Positions 1-5,505 of a DNA stretch of 5,505 bases are shown here, in pieces. Where the stretch lies: positions 1 through 5,505 of the forward strand of contig CALMAR010000391.1 of NCBI GenBank assembly GCA_937859855.1. Direction: 5' to 3'. Under the pieces are notes generated by a model. It was not told the origin of the DNA. It searched no databases and saw nothing but the letters and a program-made list of their open reading frames with translations. Origin of the DNA: an uncultured Kineosporia sp. Its GTDB lineage: Bacteria; Actinomycetota; Actinomycetes; Actinomycetales; Kineosporiaceae. The translations under genes and the position numbers were made by a program. How positions within the stretch are numbered: the first letter of the stretch is position 1; every line of letters begins with the position of its first letter.

Positions 1-288
1 CCGCCAGGCCATGTCCAGGTTGGCCGGGTACACCGCGACCAGCAGGGCGGCGGTGGCCGCCCCGGCGAGCTGACGGGTGCGCGGAACTGCCAGGCCGGCC
101 CCGCAGCCGATCTCCACCACCCCGGACCAGAACACCAGCGGCCCGGGATCGCCGAACATCTTCGGCACGATGGATTCGTAGGGCTTCGGCACGACCAGAT
201 GCAGGACGCCGCTGCCCAGCATCAGCCCGGCCAGCGGCCGCCAGGCCGGCGTCCGGGCGCCCAGAAACTGATCAGGTGGCGGCGTCAT
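1..288 (-). CDS. DoxX-family integral membrane protein, 3' end missing
   Basis: The 96 visible codons start at ATG 288 and run off the left edge without a stop. The translation has a short cytoplasmic start, then hydrophobic segments at about residues 17-33, 50-68 and 72-90. It carries the features of short actinobacterial DoxX-like proteins: HLVVPKPYE followed by IVP after the first membrane helix, SGVVEIGCGAGL in the second, and YPANLDMA at the end of the third. Family members usually have four membrane helices and about 115-140 residues, so the last helix is probably outside the window. DoxX-like proteins are inner-membrane proteins tied loosely to redox or thiol-stress functions in some bacteria; this one's substrate or partner cannot be told. 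No clear ribosome binding site precedes the ATG, which fits the leaderless promoter proposed just upstream. The gene is divergent from the 376-951 gene. The family call is by recognition of motifs, not by a search. Confidence 0.82.
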   Translation of the reverse strand, partial: MTPPPDQFLGARTPAWRPLAGLMLGSGVLHLVVPKPYESIVPKMFGDPGPLVFWSGVVEIGCGAGLAVPRTRQLAGAATAALLVAVYPANLDMAWR

Positions 289-294
289 GGCCTG

Positions 295-323
295 ATTCTG
301 TCTGTCCCGGCTCGAACTGCCCA
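295..323 (-). promoter_or_regulatory. Candidate leaderless promoter of the DoxX-family gene
   Basis: Reading the minus strand there is TGGGCA (323-318), a 17-base spacer, then CAGAAT (300-295), followed by six bases and the ATG at 288. Each hexamer matches 4 of 6 positions of the sigma-70-type consensus (TTGACA / TATAAT) with ideal spacing. The distance from the -10 to the ATG would put the transcription start at or next to the start codon, giving a leaderless mRNA, a common arrangement in actinobacteria. The absence of a good Shine-Dalgarno sequence before this ATG agrees with that. The assignment rests on sequence pattern alone. Confidence 0.3.
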
Positions 324-338
324 CCGCGCAGCACCCCC

Positions 339-370
339 TAGGCTGGGCCAGTTCGCCAGATCATGAGGAG
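339..370 (+). promoter_or_regulatory. Candidate -10 element and ribosome binding site for the 376-951 gene
   Basis: TAGGCT at 339-344 resembles an actinobacterial -10 hexamer and would give a short leader of roughly 25 bases. No convincing -35 is seen at the proper distance. GAGGAG at 365-370 is a strong Shine-Dalgarno sequence five bases before GTG 376 and decides that start over the overlapping out-of-frame GTG at 374. The ribosome binding site is well supported; the -10 is weak. Confidence 0.4.
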
Positions 371-375
371 ACAGT

Positions 376-951
376 GTGCCGGGGACCACCATCGCGCCCA
401 CCACCATCGTGCTGACCGAGGAGACGCTGGACGAGGGCGACGCTCAGCGCATCGTCGGGCTGCACACCCCTGATTCGATCCACTACCGGATCCTGGTGCC
501 GGCCGACGTGAGGCGGAACCTCCTGGCCGATGTGCTGGATCACCTGAGCCTGTTCGAACTGCACAAGGCGCTGGATGCGGCCCGGGGCGACGACGACGAT
601 TCGCCCACCCGGACCGAGGCATCGGTGGCCCTGGCCCAGTCGGTGCGGGCCTTCGACGCTGCTATCGCCGGCCGGCCCGGCCCGGGGGGCGCCAGCAGCG
701 CGGTGAACACCGGAGGCACCGCCGATACGGCCAGCCCTGGCTCGTCCGTGGATGGTGCCGTGGTCCAGGGTGACCCGCTGGATGCGCTTCAGCAGGCGGT
801 GAAGAGCGATCCGCAGTCCGCGGAGGTGGTGGTGGTCACCCGGCCGCATGCGGTCGAGGACACCTTCCATCGGGACTGGGCCTCCCGGGCGCGGGACCTC
901 CTCGGCCTGCCAGTGCTGCACATCTATGCCGGTCTGGGCTACGTCGGCTGA
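376..951 (+). CDS. Conserved-looking protein of unknown function, alpha/beta fold
   Basis: A 191-residue soluble protein starting at GTG 376, behind a strong GAGGAG ribosome binding site, and ending at TGA 949-951. I do not recognise a named family. It has two well-ordered blocks. Residues 10-68 contain a strand-like YRILVPAD (37-44) and a helical LADVLDHLSLFELHKAL. Residues 133-191 contain DPLDALQQAV, a buried-looking strand AEVVVVTRP (149-157), a polar HAVEDTFHRDWASRAR segment, and a final strand PVLHIYAG (179-186). Between them lie an acidic run DDDD (72-75), a helical part, and a Gly/Ser/Ala/Thr-rich linker (about 99-131). The strand-helix-strand C-terminus recalls universal-stress-protein / nucleotide alpha-hydrolase folds, but no ATP-binding GxxGS loop is seen, so this is only a structural guess. 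There is no signal peptide or membrane segment. It converges on the pyrimidine reductase gene with 21 bp between stops. The reading frame is well supported by codon use; the function is unknown. Confidence 0.85.
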   Translation: MPGTTIAPTTIVLTEETLDEGDAQRIVGLHTPDSIHYRILVPADVRRNLLADVLDHLSLFELHKALDAARGDDDDSPTRTEASVALAQSVRAFDAAIAGRPGPGGASSAVNTGGTADTASPGSSVDGAVVQGDPLDALQQAVKSDPQSAEVVVVTRPHAVEDTFHRDWASRARDLLGLPVLHIYAGLGYVG

Positions 952-983
952 ACCGGATTGCCCAAGCCGTTCTCACAGTTCAG
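948..983. terminator. Weak nested hairpin between two convergent genes
   Basis: CTGAAC (948-953) pairs perfectly with GTTCAG (978-983). Inside it CGGATT (954-959) can pair with AAGCCG (964-969) around a GCCC loop, with one A-G mismatch. The structure spans the stop codons of the 376-951 gene and the pyrimidine reductase gene, where a bidirectional terminator would be expected. There is no T-run on either side and the outer stem has an 8-base bulge, so an intrinsic terminator function is uncertain. Confidence 0.2.
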
Positions 984-1749
984 GCTGCCGTACCACCCAC
1001 CGGCCGATCAGCATGCCGTCCGTCGTCAGCAGGTGGGCGGGGCGGGCGGACAGGCTGGCCGCCGGGCCGTGCGCGATCCTCGGCCCGGCTCCGGCCACCA
1101 GCAGCGGAGACCAGGTCAGGCACACTTCGTCCACTCGGGACGCCGCTAGCATCGAGCCGAGCAGGGTGGGGCCGCCCTCCAGCAGCACCCGTTTCAGGCC
1201 GCGGCCAGCCAGTGCCTTGACCGCGTCCTCGACGTCCAATTCCTGGTCCCCGGCCACGATCACCCGGTCCCCGGCGATGGATCGCAGCCGGTCCAGGTCC
1301 GCCCGGGCCGTGGTGATCACGTAGCTCGGGTTCGGGCCGGTGAACAGATCACCGGACGGGACGTCGCCCGAGCCGCTGACGATCGCCAGCACCGGAGCCG
1401 GGGTCTGGCCGGCCGCTTGGCGCCGATCGCCGAAATCGGCGTCCGGCAGCGGCGGGGCGTAACCCTCCTCGCGCACCGTCCCGATCCCGGCCATGACCAC
1501 ATCGGCCAGGCCGCGCAGGACGTCGAACACCGCCCGGTCGGCGGGGCCGCCGATGCTCGCGGTCCGGCCCTCGCCGCCGGTGGCCGAGCCGTCAAGGGTG
1601 CTGATCATGTTGGCTCGGACCCAGCCACGGCCTGGCAGCGGATGCGGGTAGGCGTAGAGGTCGGCCAGCGCCTGCACGGTGGCGTCGCGGTCCTGCCGCA
1701 GATCGCCGACGTCGGCCCGGCCGGGCAGGAGCATCTGCAGAACCGTCAC
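973..1749 (-). CDS. Pyrimidine reductase family protein (RibD C-terminal domain, Rv2671-like)
   Basis: A 258-residue cytoplasmic NADPH-dependent reductase of the RibD_C / dihydrofolate-reductase-like fold. Seen in order: an N-terminal extension (1-42), then WVRANMISTLDGSATGG (43-59), the classic opening strand and substrate loop of the family; DVVMAGIGTVREEGY (83-97), the nucleotide-binding G-x-GT-R segment; VLLEGGPTLLGSML (188-201), the hallmark EGGP motif; and a closing strand with WSPLLVAGAGPR. There is no deaminase domain, so it is not the bifunctional RibD of standard riboflavin synthesis. Stand-alone actinobacterial members of this type include M. tuberculosis Rv2671, which can stand in for dihydrofolate reductase; whether this protein acts in riboflavin or folate metabolism is not shown. 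It starts at GTG 1749, overlapping the sufE stop by four bases (GTGA), so translation is probably coupled. A GAGAGG-like sequence lies about 12 bases upstream, inside sufE. It is the last gene of the minus-strand run. Confidence 0.9.
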   Translation of the reverse strand: MTVLQMLLPGRADVGDLRQDRDATVQALADLYAYPHPLPGRGWVRANMISTLDGSATGGEGRTASIGGPADRAVFDVLRGLADVVMAGIGTVREEGYAPPLPDADFGDRRQAAGQTPAPVLAIVSGSGDVPSGDLFTGPNPSYVITTARADLDRLRSIAGDRVIVAGDQELDVEDAVKALAGRGLKRVLLEGGPTLLGSMLAASRVDEVCLTWSPLLVAGAGPRIAHGPAASLSARPAHLLTTDGMLIGRWVVRQPEL

Positions 1750-2207
1750 GGCGAGCTCGCCTCTCTCACCTGGCGCTTGATCCGGGCCAGCATGCCCGCC
1801 ATGCCGCGCAGCCTCAGCGGGCTGACCGCCTCGTTCAGGCCCAGCCGCTGCGGCACGTCGTTCGGCACCGCCAGCACGCTGCCGGCGTCCATCCCGTCCA
1901 GGCCTTCGGCCAGGATGCCCGCGAAGCCCCGGGTGGTCGGCGCCTCCCGCGGGGCGTCGAAGAACACCCGGACCCGATGAGCCGGATCACTGGACACCTC
2001 CACCGCCAGGAAGACCGGGGACTGGCATTCCGCCACCGGCTCCATCAGGTCACGGTGCTGGGCGTAGCGCTGAGGCAGCTCCGGCAGGTTCTGGCTGAAC
2101 TCCATCAGTAGTTGCAGCCGGTCAGGCTGGCTGAGCGACTGGAAGTCGTCGACGATCTGCGCGAATGACTCCGGCAGGGGAGCCGGCGTCTCATCGGTCT
2201 GGGACAC
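1746..2207 (-). CDS. sufE: SufE-family sulfur acceptor protein
   Basis: A 153-residue cytoplasmic protein of the SufE/NifU-like fold, which accepts persulfide sulfur from a cysteine desulfurase and passes it on for Fe-S cluster assembly. The active-site cysteine is C61 in VAECQSPVFL, matching the conserved C-Q-S loop of SufE. Further family features are the N-terminal PLPESFAQIVDDFQSL helix, RGFAGILAEGL (93-103), and SPLRLRGMAGMLARIKRQ near the C-terminus. Length is normal for actinobacterial members. I prefer GTG 2207 as the start because GGA lies seven bases upstream; an in-frame TTG at 2219 would add four residues but has no ribosome binding site. It follows treZ by 57 bp and overlaps the pyrimidine reductase by four bases. 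No SufS desulfurase or rhodanese-type sulfurtransferase gene, frequent partners, is present in the window. The family call is firm; the physiological sulfur donor is unknown. Confidence 0.88.
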   Translation of the reverse strand: MSQTDETPAPLPESFAQIVDDFQSLSQPDRLQLLMEFSQNLPELPQRYAQHRDLMEPVAECQSPVFLAVEVSSDPAHRVRVFFDAPREAPTTRGFAGILAEGLDGMDAGSVLAVPNDVPQRLGLNEAVSPLRLRGMAGMLARIKRQVREASSP

Positions 2208-2264
2208 AGCAGGATCCAATCACGGCAGTGCCCGAGGCCGGGTTCCGGTCCGGTGGCGGTGGTG

Positions 2265-4055
2265 TTACCGCATCCTCAGGATGGCCACTTCGCCGGGTCC
2301 GACCGGCAGGCCCTTGTCGGTGGCCACTCGTGGCCGCTGCTGCGACCGGCCGGAGTCGTACCAGCTCAGCTCGACCACCGCTCCTTCGGGCGCTGGCAGC
2401 AGGGTGATGTCCAGGCCGAGATTGACCAGCACCGAGTACGGGCCGCGGTGTACCGCGATCCAGGTGTCCCCGGTGTCGGCCCGCACCTCCCGCAGGTCAT
2501 CGGAGCGGCCCAGCTCAGGGGCGCGGCGGCGCAGGGCGATCAACGATCGATACCACTCGAGCAGGGCCGGGTGATCGAACCCGTCGCCGTCCACCCGCCC
2601 TGGCTCGGACCAGTCCAGCACCGATCGATCGCGGGTAGCTGGATCCTGGGGGTCGGGGATCTGTTCGGAACTCCAGCCGCTGCTCGCGAACTCCGACCGG
2701 CGGCCGTTGCGCACCGCCTCGGCCAGGCCGGTGTCCTCGAAGCTGGTGAAGAACTGCCACGGCGTACGGGCTCCCCACTCCTCACCCATGAACAGCAGCG
2801 GAGTGAACGAGCTGGTCAGCAGCAGGGCTGCTCCCGCCGCCAGCCGGGCGGGGGACAGGCTGGCGGTCAGCCGGTCTCCGGTGGCCCGGTTGCCGATCTG
2901 GTCATGGTTCTGCAAGGCCCCGACGAAGGCGTGACCGCTGTGGCGAGCCGGATCGATCGGCTGACCCCAGTTGGTGCCGCGGAAGCTGGAGTAATCACCG
3001 GCGTGCCGGAACGCCTCGGTCAGTACCCGGGCCAGCACGGCGGTGCTGCCGAAATCGCAGTAGTAGCCCTGCTTTTCGCCGGTCAGCCAGGAGTGCAGAG
3101 CGTGGTGGATATCGTCGTCCCAGGCAGCGTCCATCCCTCGCCCGCTCGGCTGGCCGCCATCCAGCGGTCCTGGTTCGATCATCGCCGGATCGTTCAGATC
3201 ACTTTCGGCGACCAGGCCGAGCGGGCGGCCCAGTTCGCCTTCCAGCCGTTTCACGGCGTGGGACAGTTCGGCCAGCAGATGCGGGGTGGATTCGTCGGCC
3301 AGTGCGTGCACAGCGTCCAGGCGCAGGCAGTCGATGTGGAAGTCGCGGAACCAGCGCAGCGCGTTCTCGATGATGAACGCCCGGACCTCGGCCGAACCAG
3401 GCGCGTCCAGGTTGATCGCATCACCCCACGGTGTGCTGTGGGTGCCGGTGAAGTACGGCCCGAACCGGGACAGGTAGTTGCCATCCGGCCCCAGATGGTT
3501 GTAAACGACGTCGAGGCACACGCCCAGTCCGTGACCGTGGCAGGCGTCGGCGAATCGCTGCAGCGCCTCCGGCCCGCCGTAGGCGTGGTGGACGGCGTAC
3601 AGGTCGACCCCGTCGTAACCCCATCCGCGGTCTCCGGCGAACTCGGCCACCGGCAGCAGTTCGACCAGGTCGACGCCGAGCTCCGCCAGATACGGCAGCC
3701 GGGCAATGGCGGCGTCCAGGGTGCCGCCGGGGGTGAACGTGCCCACGTGCAGCTCGTAGAAGACGCTGCCCCGGGCGGGTTTTCCAGCCCAGCCGTTGTC
3801 CTGCCAGTGGTGGGCAGAAGGGTCGAAAACCCGGCTGGGACCGTGCACGCCGTCCGGCTGCCAGGGGCTGCGCGGATCCGGTAGCGGCTGGCCGCCGTCC
3901 AGCGCGAAGGCGTAATCGGTGCCGGATCCAGCGTCGGACACGGTGCCGGACCACCAGCCGGCTTCCTCCTGACTCATCGGCTCGCGCCGGTCCAGCCCTG
4001 GCAGATGCAGCATCACTCGCCCGGCGTTCGGCGCCCAGACCCGGAAATCAGTCAC
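2265..4055 (-). CDS. treZ: Malto-oligosyltrehalose trehalohydrolase (GH13)
   Basis: A 596-residue cytoplasmic glycoside hydrolase that cuts maltooligosyl-trehalose to release free trehalose, the second step of the TreY-TreZ route from glycogen or maltodextrin. An N-terminal E-set/CBM48-like domain (FRVWAPNAGRVMLHL, about 1-85) precedes the GH13 barrel. Conserved regions are all intact: DVVYNHLGPDGNYL (182-195), the nucleophile D247 in CLRLDAVHAL, the acid/base E284 in LVAESDLND, and the third carboxylate D385 in LQNHDQIGNR. FMGEEWG (422-428) followed by TPWQFFTSFED (431-441) separates TreZ from branching enzymes and TreY. A C-terminal beta domain ends at TAA 2265-2267. Length is typical. The start is GTG 4055, giving MTDFRVWAP as in homologues; AGG eight bases upstream is a modest ribosome binding site. 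It sits 35 bp after the amidotransferase stop. treY and treX, its usual neighbours, are not seen here. Confidence 0.96.
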   Translation of the reverse strand: MTDFRVWAPNAGRVMLHLPGLDRREPMSQEEAGWWSGTVSDAGSGTDYAFALDGGQPLPDPRSPWQPDGVHGPSRVFDPSAHHWQDNGWAGKPARGSVFYELHVGTFTPGGTLDAAIARLPYLAELGVDLVELLPVAEFAGDRGWGYDGVDLYAVHHAYGGPEALQRFADACHGHGLGVCLDVVYNHLGPDGNYLSRFGPYFTGTHSTPWGDAINLDAPGSAEVRAFIIENALRWFRDFHIDCLRLDAVHALADESTPHLLAELSHAVKRLEGELGRPLGLVAESDLNDPAMIEPGPLDGGQPSGRGMDAAWDDDIHHALHSWLTGEKQGYYCDFGSTAVLARVLTEAFRHAGDYSSFRGTNWGQPIDPARHSGHAFVGALQNHDQIGNRATGDRLTASLSPARLAAGAALLLTSSFTPLLFMGEEWGARTPWQFFTSFEDTGLAEAVRNGRRSEFASSGWSSEQIPDPQDPATRDRSVLDWSEPGRVDGDGFDHPALLEWYRSLIALRRRAPELGRSDDLREVRADTGDTWIAVHRGPYSVLVNLGLDITLLPAPEGAVVELSWYDSGRSQQRPRVATDKGLPVGPGEVAILRMR

Positions 4056-4090
4056 TGCCCAAGCCTGTCATGCCTGGATATCGCCGGAGG

Positions 4091-4849
4091 TCACGGCGAG
4101 GCGTAGCGGCGGGCGAAGTTGGCCAGAATCCGGGCCGGCCAGGTCACCACCGCTCGCTGCGCCGCCGTGATCAAGGCCTCCAGCTCCTCCGGGGCGAAAT
4201 ACCCGGCATGCTGATAGGCGTACATCCGCTCCACGATGCCCGGGACGTCCAGCTCGGGATGGAACTGGGTGGCGTACTGGTTCGTGCCCACGCAGAACAT
4301 CTGCACCGGGCAGCCGTCCGAGCTGGCCAGCAGCTGGGCGCCGGGTGGCAGCTCGCGCATCGCCTCCTTGTGCCCGACGAAGGCCTGGAAGCTCGGCGGC
4401 AGCCCGGCCAGGATCGGATCGGCCAGACCTGCTGCGGTGAGCCGGATCTCGGTCGCGCCGACCGGCTCGGCGAAGGTCCGGTCGACGGTCCCGCCGACGT
4501 AGTGGCCCAGGGCTCCGATCCCGTAGCAGGCGCCCAGGAACGGCACATCGGCCTTGAGCACGTCCGCGATCAGCAGCTCCAGCTCCTCCTCCACCCTGAC
4601 TTGAACCGGTGATTTGTCGCCGGGCGGATCGGAGGTGGTGAAGGGGCTGCCACCGATCATCACCCCGGAGTAGTGGCCGAGGTCGAAACCCGGCACCAGC
4701 TCATCCAGGGGTGCCGATTCCAGCCGGACCCGGACCAGCTGATCCGGGTTCAGCCCGCCGAACCGCAGGAAGGCCTGATACTCGGCGTCGGCCACCGCGT
4801 CATGGGCGCGAGTGGCCAGCAGGAGGAACGGTTTCACTCGCCTGAGCAT
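4091..4849 (-). CDS. Class I glutamine amidotransferase, GMP-synthase-like, stand-alone
   Basis: A 252-residue cytoplasmic protein with a single class I glutamine amidotransferase domain. The oxyanion-hole glycines are in VMIGGSPF (63-70), the nucleophile is C108 in PFLGACYGIGALG, and the His/Glu of the triad are H197 and E199 in YATQFHPELD, so the hydrolase site is complete. It resembles the GMP-synthase-type GATase domain but lacks any synthetase domain, and is best placed with the stand-alone COG0518-like amidotransferases of actinobacteria, whose true substrates are mostly unknown. It might hydrolyse gamma-glutamyl compounds or serve an unlinked synthetase. The start is ATG 4849, with GGGA eight bases upstream; GTG 4835-4837 (four codons in) is a possible alternative. 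It begins 15 bp after the SDR stop and is followed 35 bp later by treZ, consistent with an operon, though no metabolic link to trehalose is evident. Confidence 0.9.
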   Translation of the reverse strand: MLRRVKPFLLLATRAHDAVADAEYQAFLRFGGLNPDQLVRVRLESAPLDELVPGFDLGHYSGVMIGGSPFTTSDPPGDKSPVQVRVEEELELLIADVLKADVPFLGACYGIGALGHYVGGTVDRTFAEPVGATEIRLTAAGLADPILAGLPPSFQAFVGHKEAMRELPPGAQLLASSDGCPVQMFCVGTNQYATQFHPELDVPGIVERMYAYQHAGYFAPEELEALITAAQRAVVTWPARILANFARRYASP

Positions 4850-4864
4850 GCCACCGATCCCGGA

Positions 4865-5505
4865 TCAGGTACGGCCGCGAGCTCCGGCCACCCGGGAGGC
4901 GATCGCCCGCCCGGCCCGGCGCGGGATCAACCGGCTGGCCGCCACCAGCGTCTTGTAGCGCAGGCTCGGGATGCTGACCACGGCGTCCCGGCCCAGATCG
5001 CGCAGCGCTGCCCGGACCACCTGGTCCGGCGTGAGCCAGGCGGCGTCCGGGGCCGAGGTCATGTCGATGCCGGCCCGGGCATGGAACTCGGTCCGCACGA
5101 AGCCGGGGCAGATCGCGAGGATCCGCACTCCGGTCCCGGCCAGGCCGGCCGACAGCCCTTCGGACAGGGACACCACCCAGGCCTTGCTGGCTGAATAGGT
5201 CGAGCCGCGGCCGGGGATCAGACCGGCCACACTGGCCACATTGATCACCGCTCCGGACCCGCGCCCGATCATGCCCGGCAGCGCGGCGTGGGTCAGTTCC
5301 AGCACGGTGGCGACGTTGAGTTCCAGCTGCCGGTGGACGGTTTCGTAGGGCACGGTCCAGAATTCGCCGCTCGTGCCGATGCCCGCGTTGTTGACCAGCA
5401 GGCCCACCGGTGGGCTCGCGGCCGCCCGCCCCGGGGTGCACCCCGGGGGGGGCGGCGGGGGGGGCCGGGGAGCGGGGGTAGACGGCCCACCGCGGGCCGG
5501 AGGCG
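4865..5505 (-). CDS. Short-chain dehydrogenase/reductase (SDR), 5' part missing or corrupted
   Basis: Classical SDR oxidoreductase using NAD(P)H; the substrate is unknown. Counting from the GTG at 5407, the protein shows NNAG (6-9), the structural Asn in LELNVAT (N31), the catalytic Ser59 in INVASVAG, Tyr71 and Lys75 in YSASK, and PGFVRTEF after strand six. The catalytic tetrad is complete. The end is TGA 4865-4867 and the C-terminus is basic. The GTG at 5407 is not a real start: it falls within PVGLLVNNAG, the middle of the Rossmann fold, so about 80 N-terminal residues including the TGxxxGIG cofactor loop must lie upstream. The frame stays open to the window edge, but codons from 5408 to 5505 give a proline/alanine-rich string unlike any SDR, over G-homopolymers. 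I take this stretch as poor sequence or a misassembly rather than real protein. The part from 4865 to about 5410 is secure. Confidence 0.82.
   Translation of the reverse strand, partial: PPARGGPSTPAPRPPPPPPPGCTPGRAAASPPVGLLVNNAGIGTSGEFWTVPYETVHRQLELNVATVLELTHAALPGMIGRGSGAVINVASVAGLIPGRGSTYSASKAWVVSLSEGLSAGLAGTGVRILAICPGFVRTEFHARAGIDMTSAPDAAWLTPDQVVRAALRDLGRDAVVSIPSLRYKTLVAASRLIPRRAGRAIASRVAGARGRT
5429..5448. repeat. Perfect 20-bp palindrome at the right end
   Basis: CCCCGGGGTG followed by its exact reverse complement CACCCCGGGG, centred between 5438 and 5439. It lies inside what should be SDR coding sequence and directly before two G8 runs. It could be a chance GC palindrome, but its place next to the window end, and the inverted similarity of the bases on either side, suggest a fold-back or assembly artefact. 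Confidence 0.6.
5445..5505. other. Anomalous G-rich terminal sequence, probably unreliable
   Basis: G8 at 5445-5452, G8 at 5457-5464, G4 at 5467-5470 and G5 at 5474-5478 occur within 34 bases. Nothing similar is found elsewhere in the window, where runs longer than six are absent. In none of the three minus-strand frames does this stretch encode recognisable SDR sequence. This is the signature expected of low-quality read ends or a fold-back read; a frameshifted or decayed gene start is the alternative. Confidence 0.5.

Noticed and set aside
361..921. 186-codon minus-strand frame opposite the 376-951 gene
   Set aside because: The plus-strand gene has a strong ribosome binding site and a more natural composition; the antisense frame is Gly/Arg/His-rich and has no recognisable domain.
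2231..2242. CCCG-AGGC-CGGG hairpin between treZ and sufE
   Set aside because: A four-base-pair GC stem without a T-run, in GC-rich sequence and within a likely operon; too short to call a terminator.
2253..3884. 543-codon open frame on the plus strand
   Set aside because: It lies wholly antisense to treZ, whose catalytic motifs are all intact. The translation is rich in Gln, Gly, Val and Arg with no domain, as expected for the opposite strand of a GC-rich gene.
4070..4612. 180-codon plus-strand frame opposite the amidotransferase
   Set aside because: The minus strand carries a complete Cys-His-Glu amidotransferase triad; the plus-strand frame is Arg/Gly/Gln-rich shadow sequence.
4800..5441. 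213-codon minus-strand frame overlapping the SDR
   Set aside because: It is the shifted frame of the SDR gene, Arg/Gly/Pro-rich, and overlaps the true SDR frame that carries NNAG and YxxxK.
1..5505. tRNA, rRNA, CRISPR array, insertion sequence, attachment site or riboswitch
   Set aside because: I saw no spaced direct repeats, transposase or integrase motifs, terminal inverted repeats flanking a gene, cloverleaf-like sequence or long conserved leader. Apart from the divergent region at 289-375 almost all bases are coding.

Overview
The window is very GC-rich. Every gene uses codons ending in G or C, GTG start codons are common, and the genes are tightly packed. The protein types (a short DoxX membrane protein, a Rv2671-like pyrimidine reductase, a SufE of the form found in actinobacteria, and a GH13 trehalohydrolase) point to a high-GC actinomycete. 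I cannot place it to genus. The sequence starts inside one gene and ends inside another, and its last ~60 bases look unreliable, so it may be a short assembled contig rather than a slice of a finished chromosome.

Layout: a truncated DoxX-family membrane protein gene (1-288, minus) and a gene of unknown function (376-951, plus) diverge from an 87-bp intergenic region. Ending tail to tail with the plus-strand gene is a run of five minus-strand genes. In transcription order these are: a short-chain dehydrogenase/reductase cut by the window edge (4865-5505), a class I glutamine amidotransferase (4091-4849), malto-oligosyltrehalose trehalohydrolase treZ (2265-4055), a SufE-family sulfur acceptor (1746-2207), and a pyrimidine reductase / RibD C-terminal domain protein (973-1749). 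The gaps between them are 15, 35 and 57 bp, and the last pair overlaps by 4 bp (GTGA), so a single transcription unit is plausible. No start-proximal promoter for this run lies in the window.

The five genes do not form one obvious pathway. TreZ releases trehalose from maltooligosyl-trehalose, but its partner treY and the debranching gene treX are not in view. SufE delivers persulfide sulfur for Fe-S cluster assembly, but no cysteine desulfurase or sulfurtransferase gene is visible. The pyrimidine reductase belongs to the flavin/folate reductase superfamily. The arrangement looks like a housekeeping cluster, possibly linked to redox and stress metabolism, rather than a defence system or mobile element. 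I found no RNA genes, insertion sequences, CRISPR arrays or integration sites.

The points most worth a second look are the right-hand end (a perfect 20-bp palindrome followed by G-homopolymers where the SDR coding sequence should continue), the unrecognised 191-residue protein, and the unusual company of treZ. I see no convincing evidence of a new biological system.
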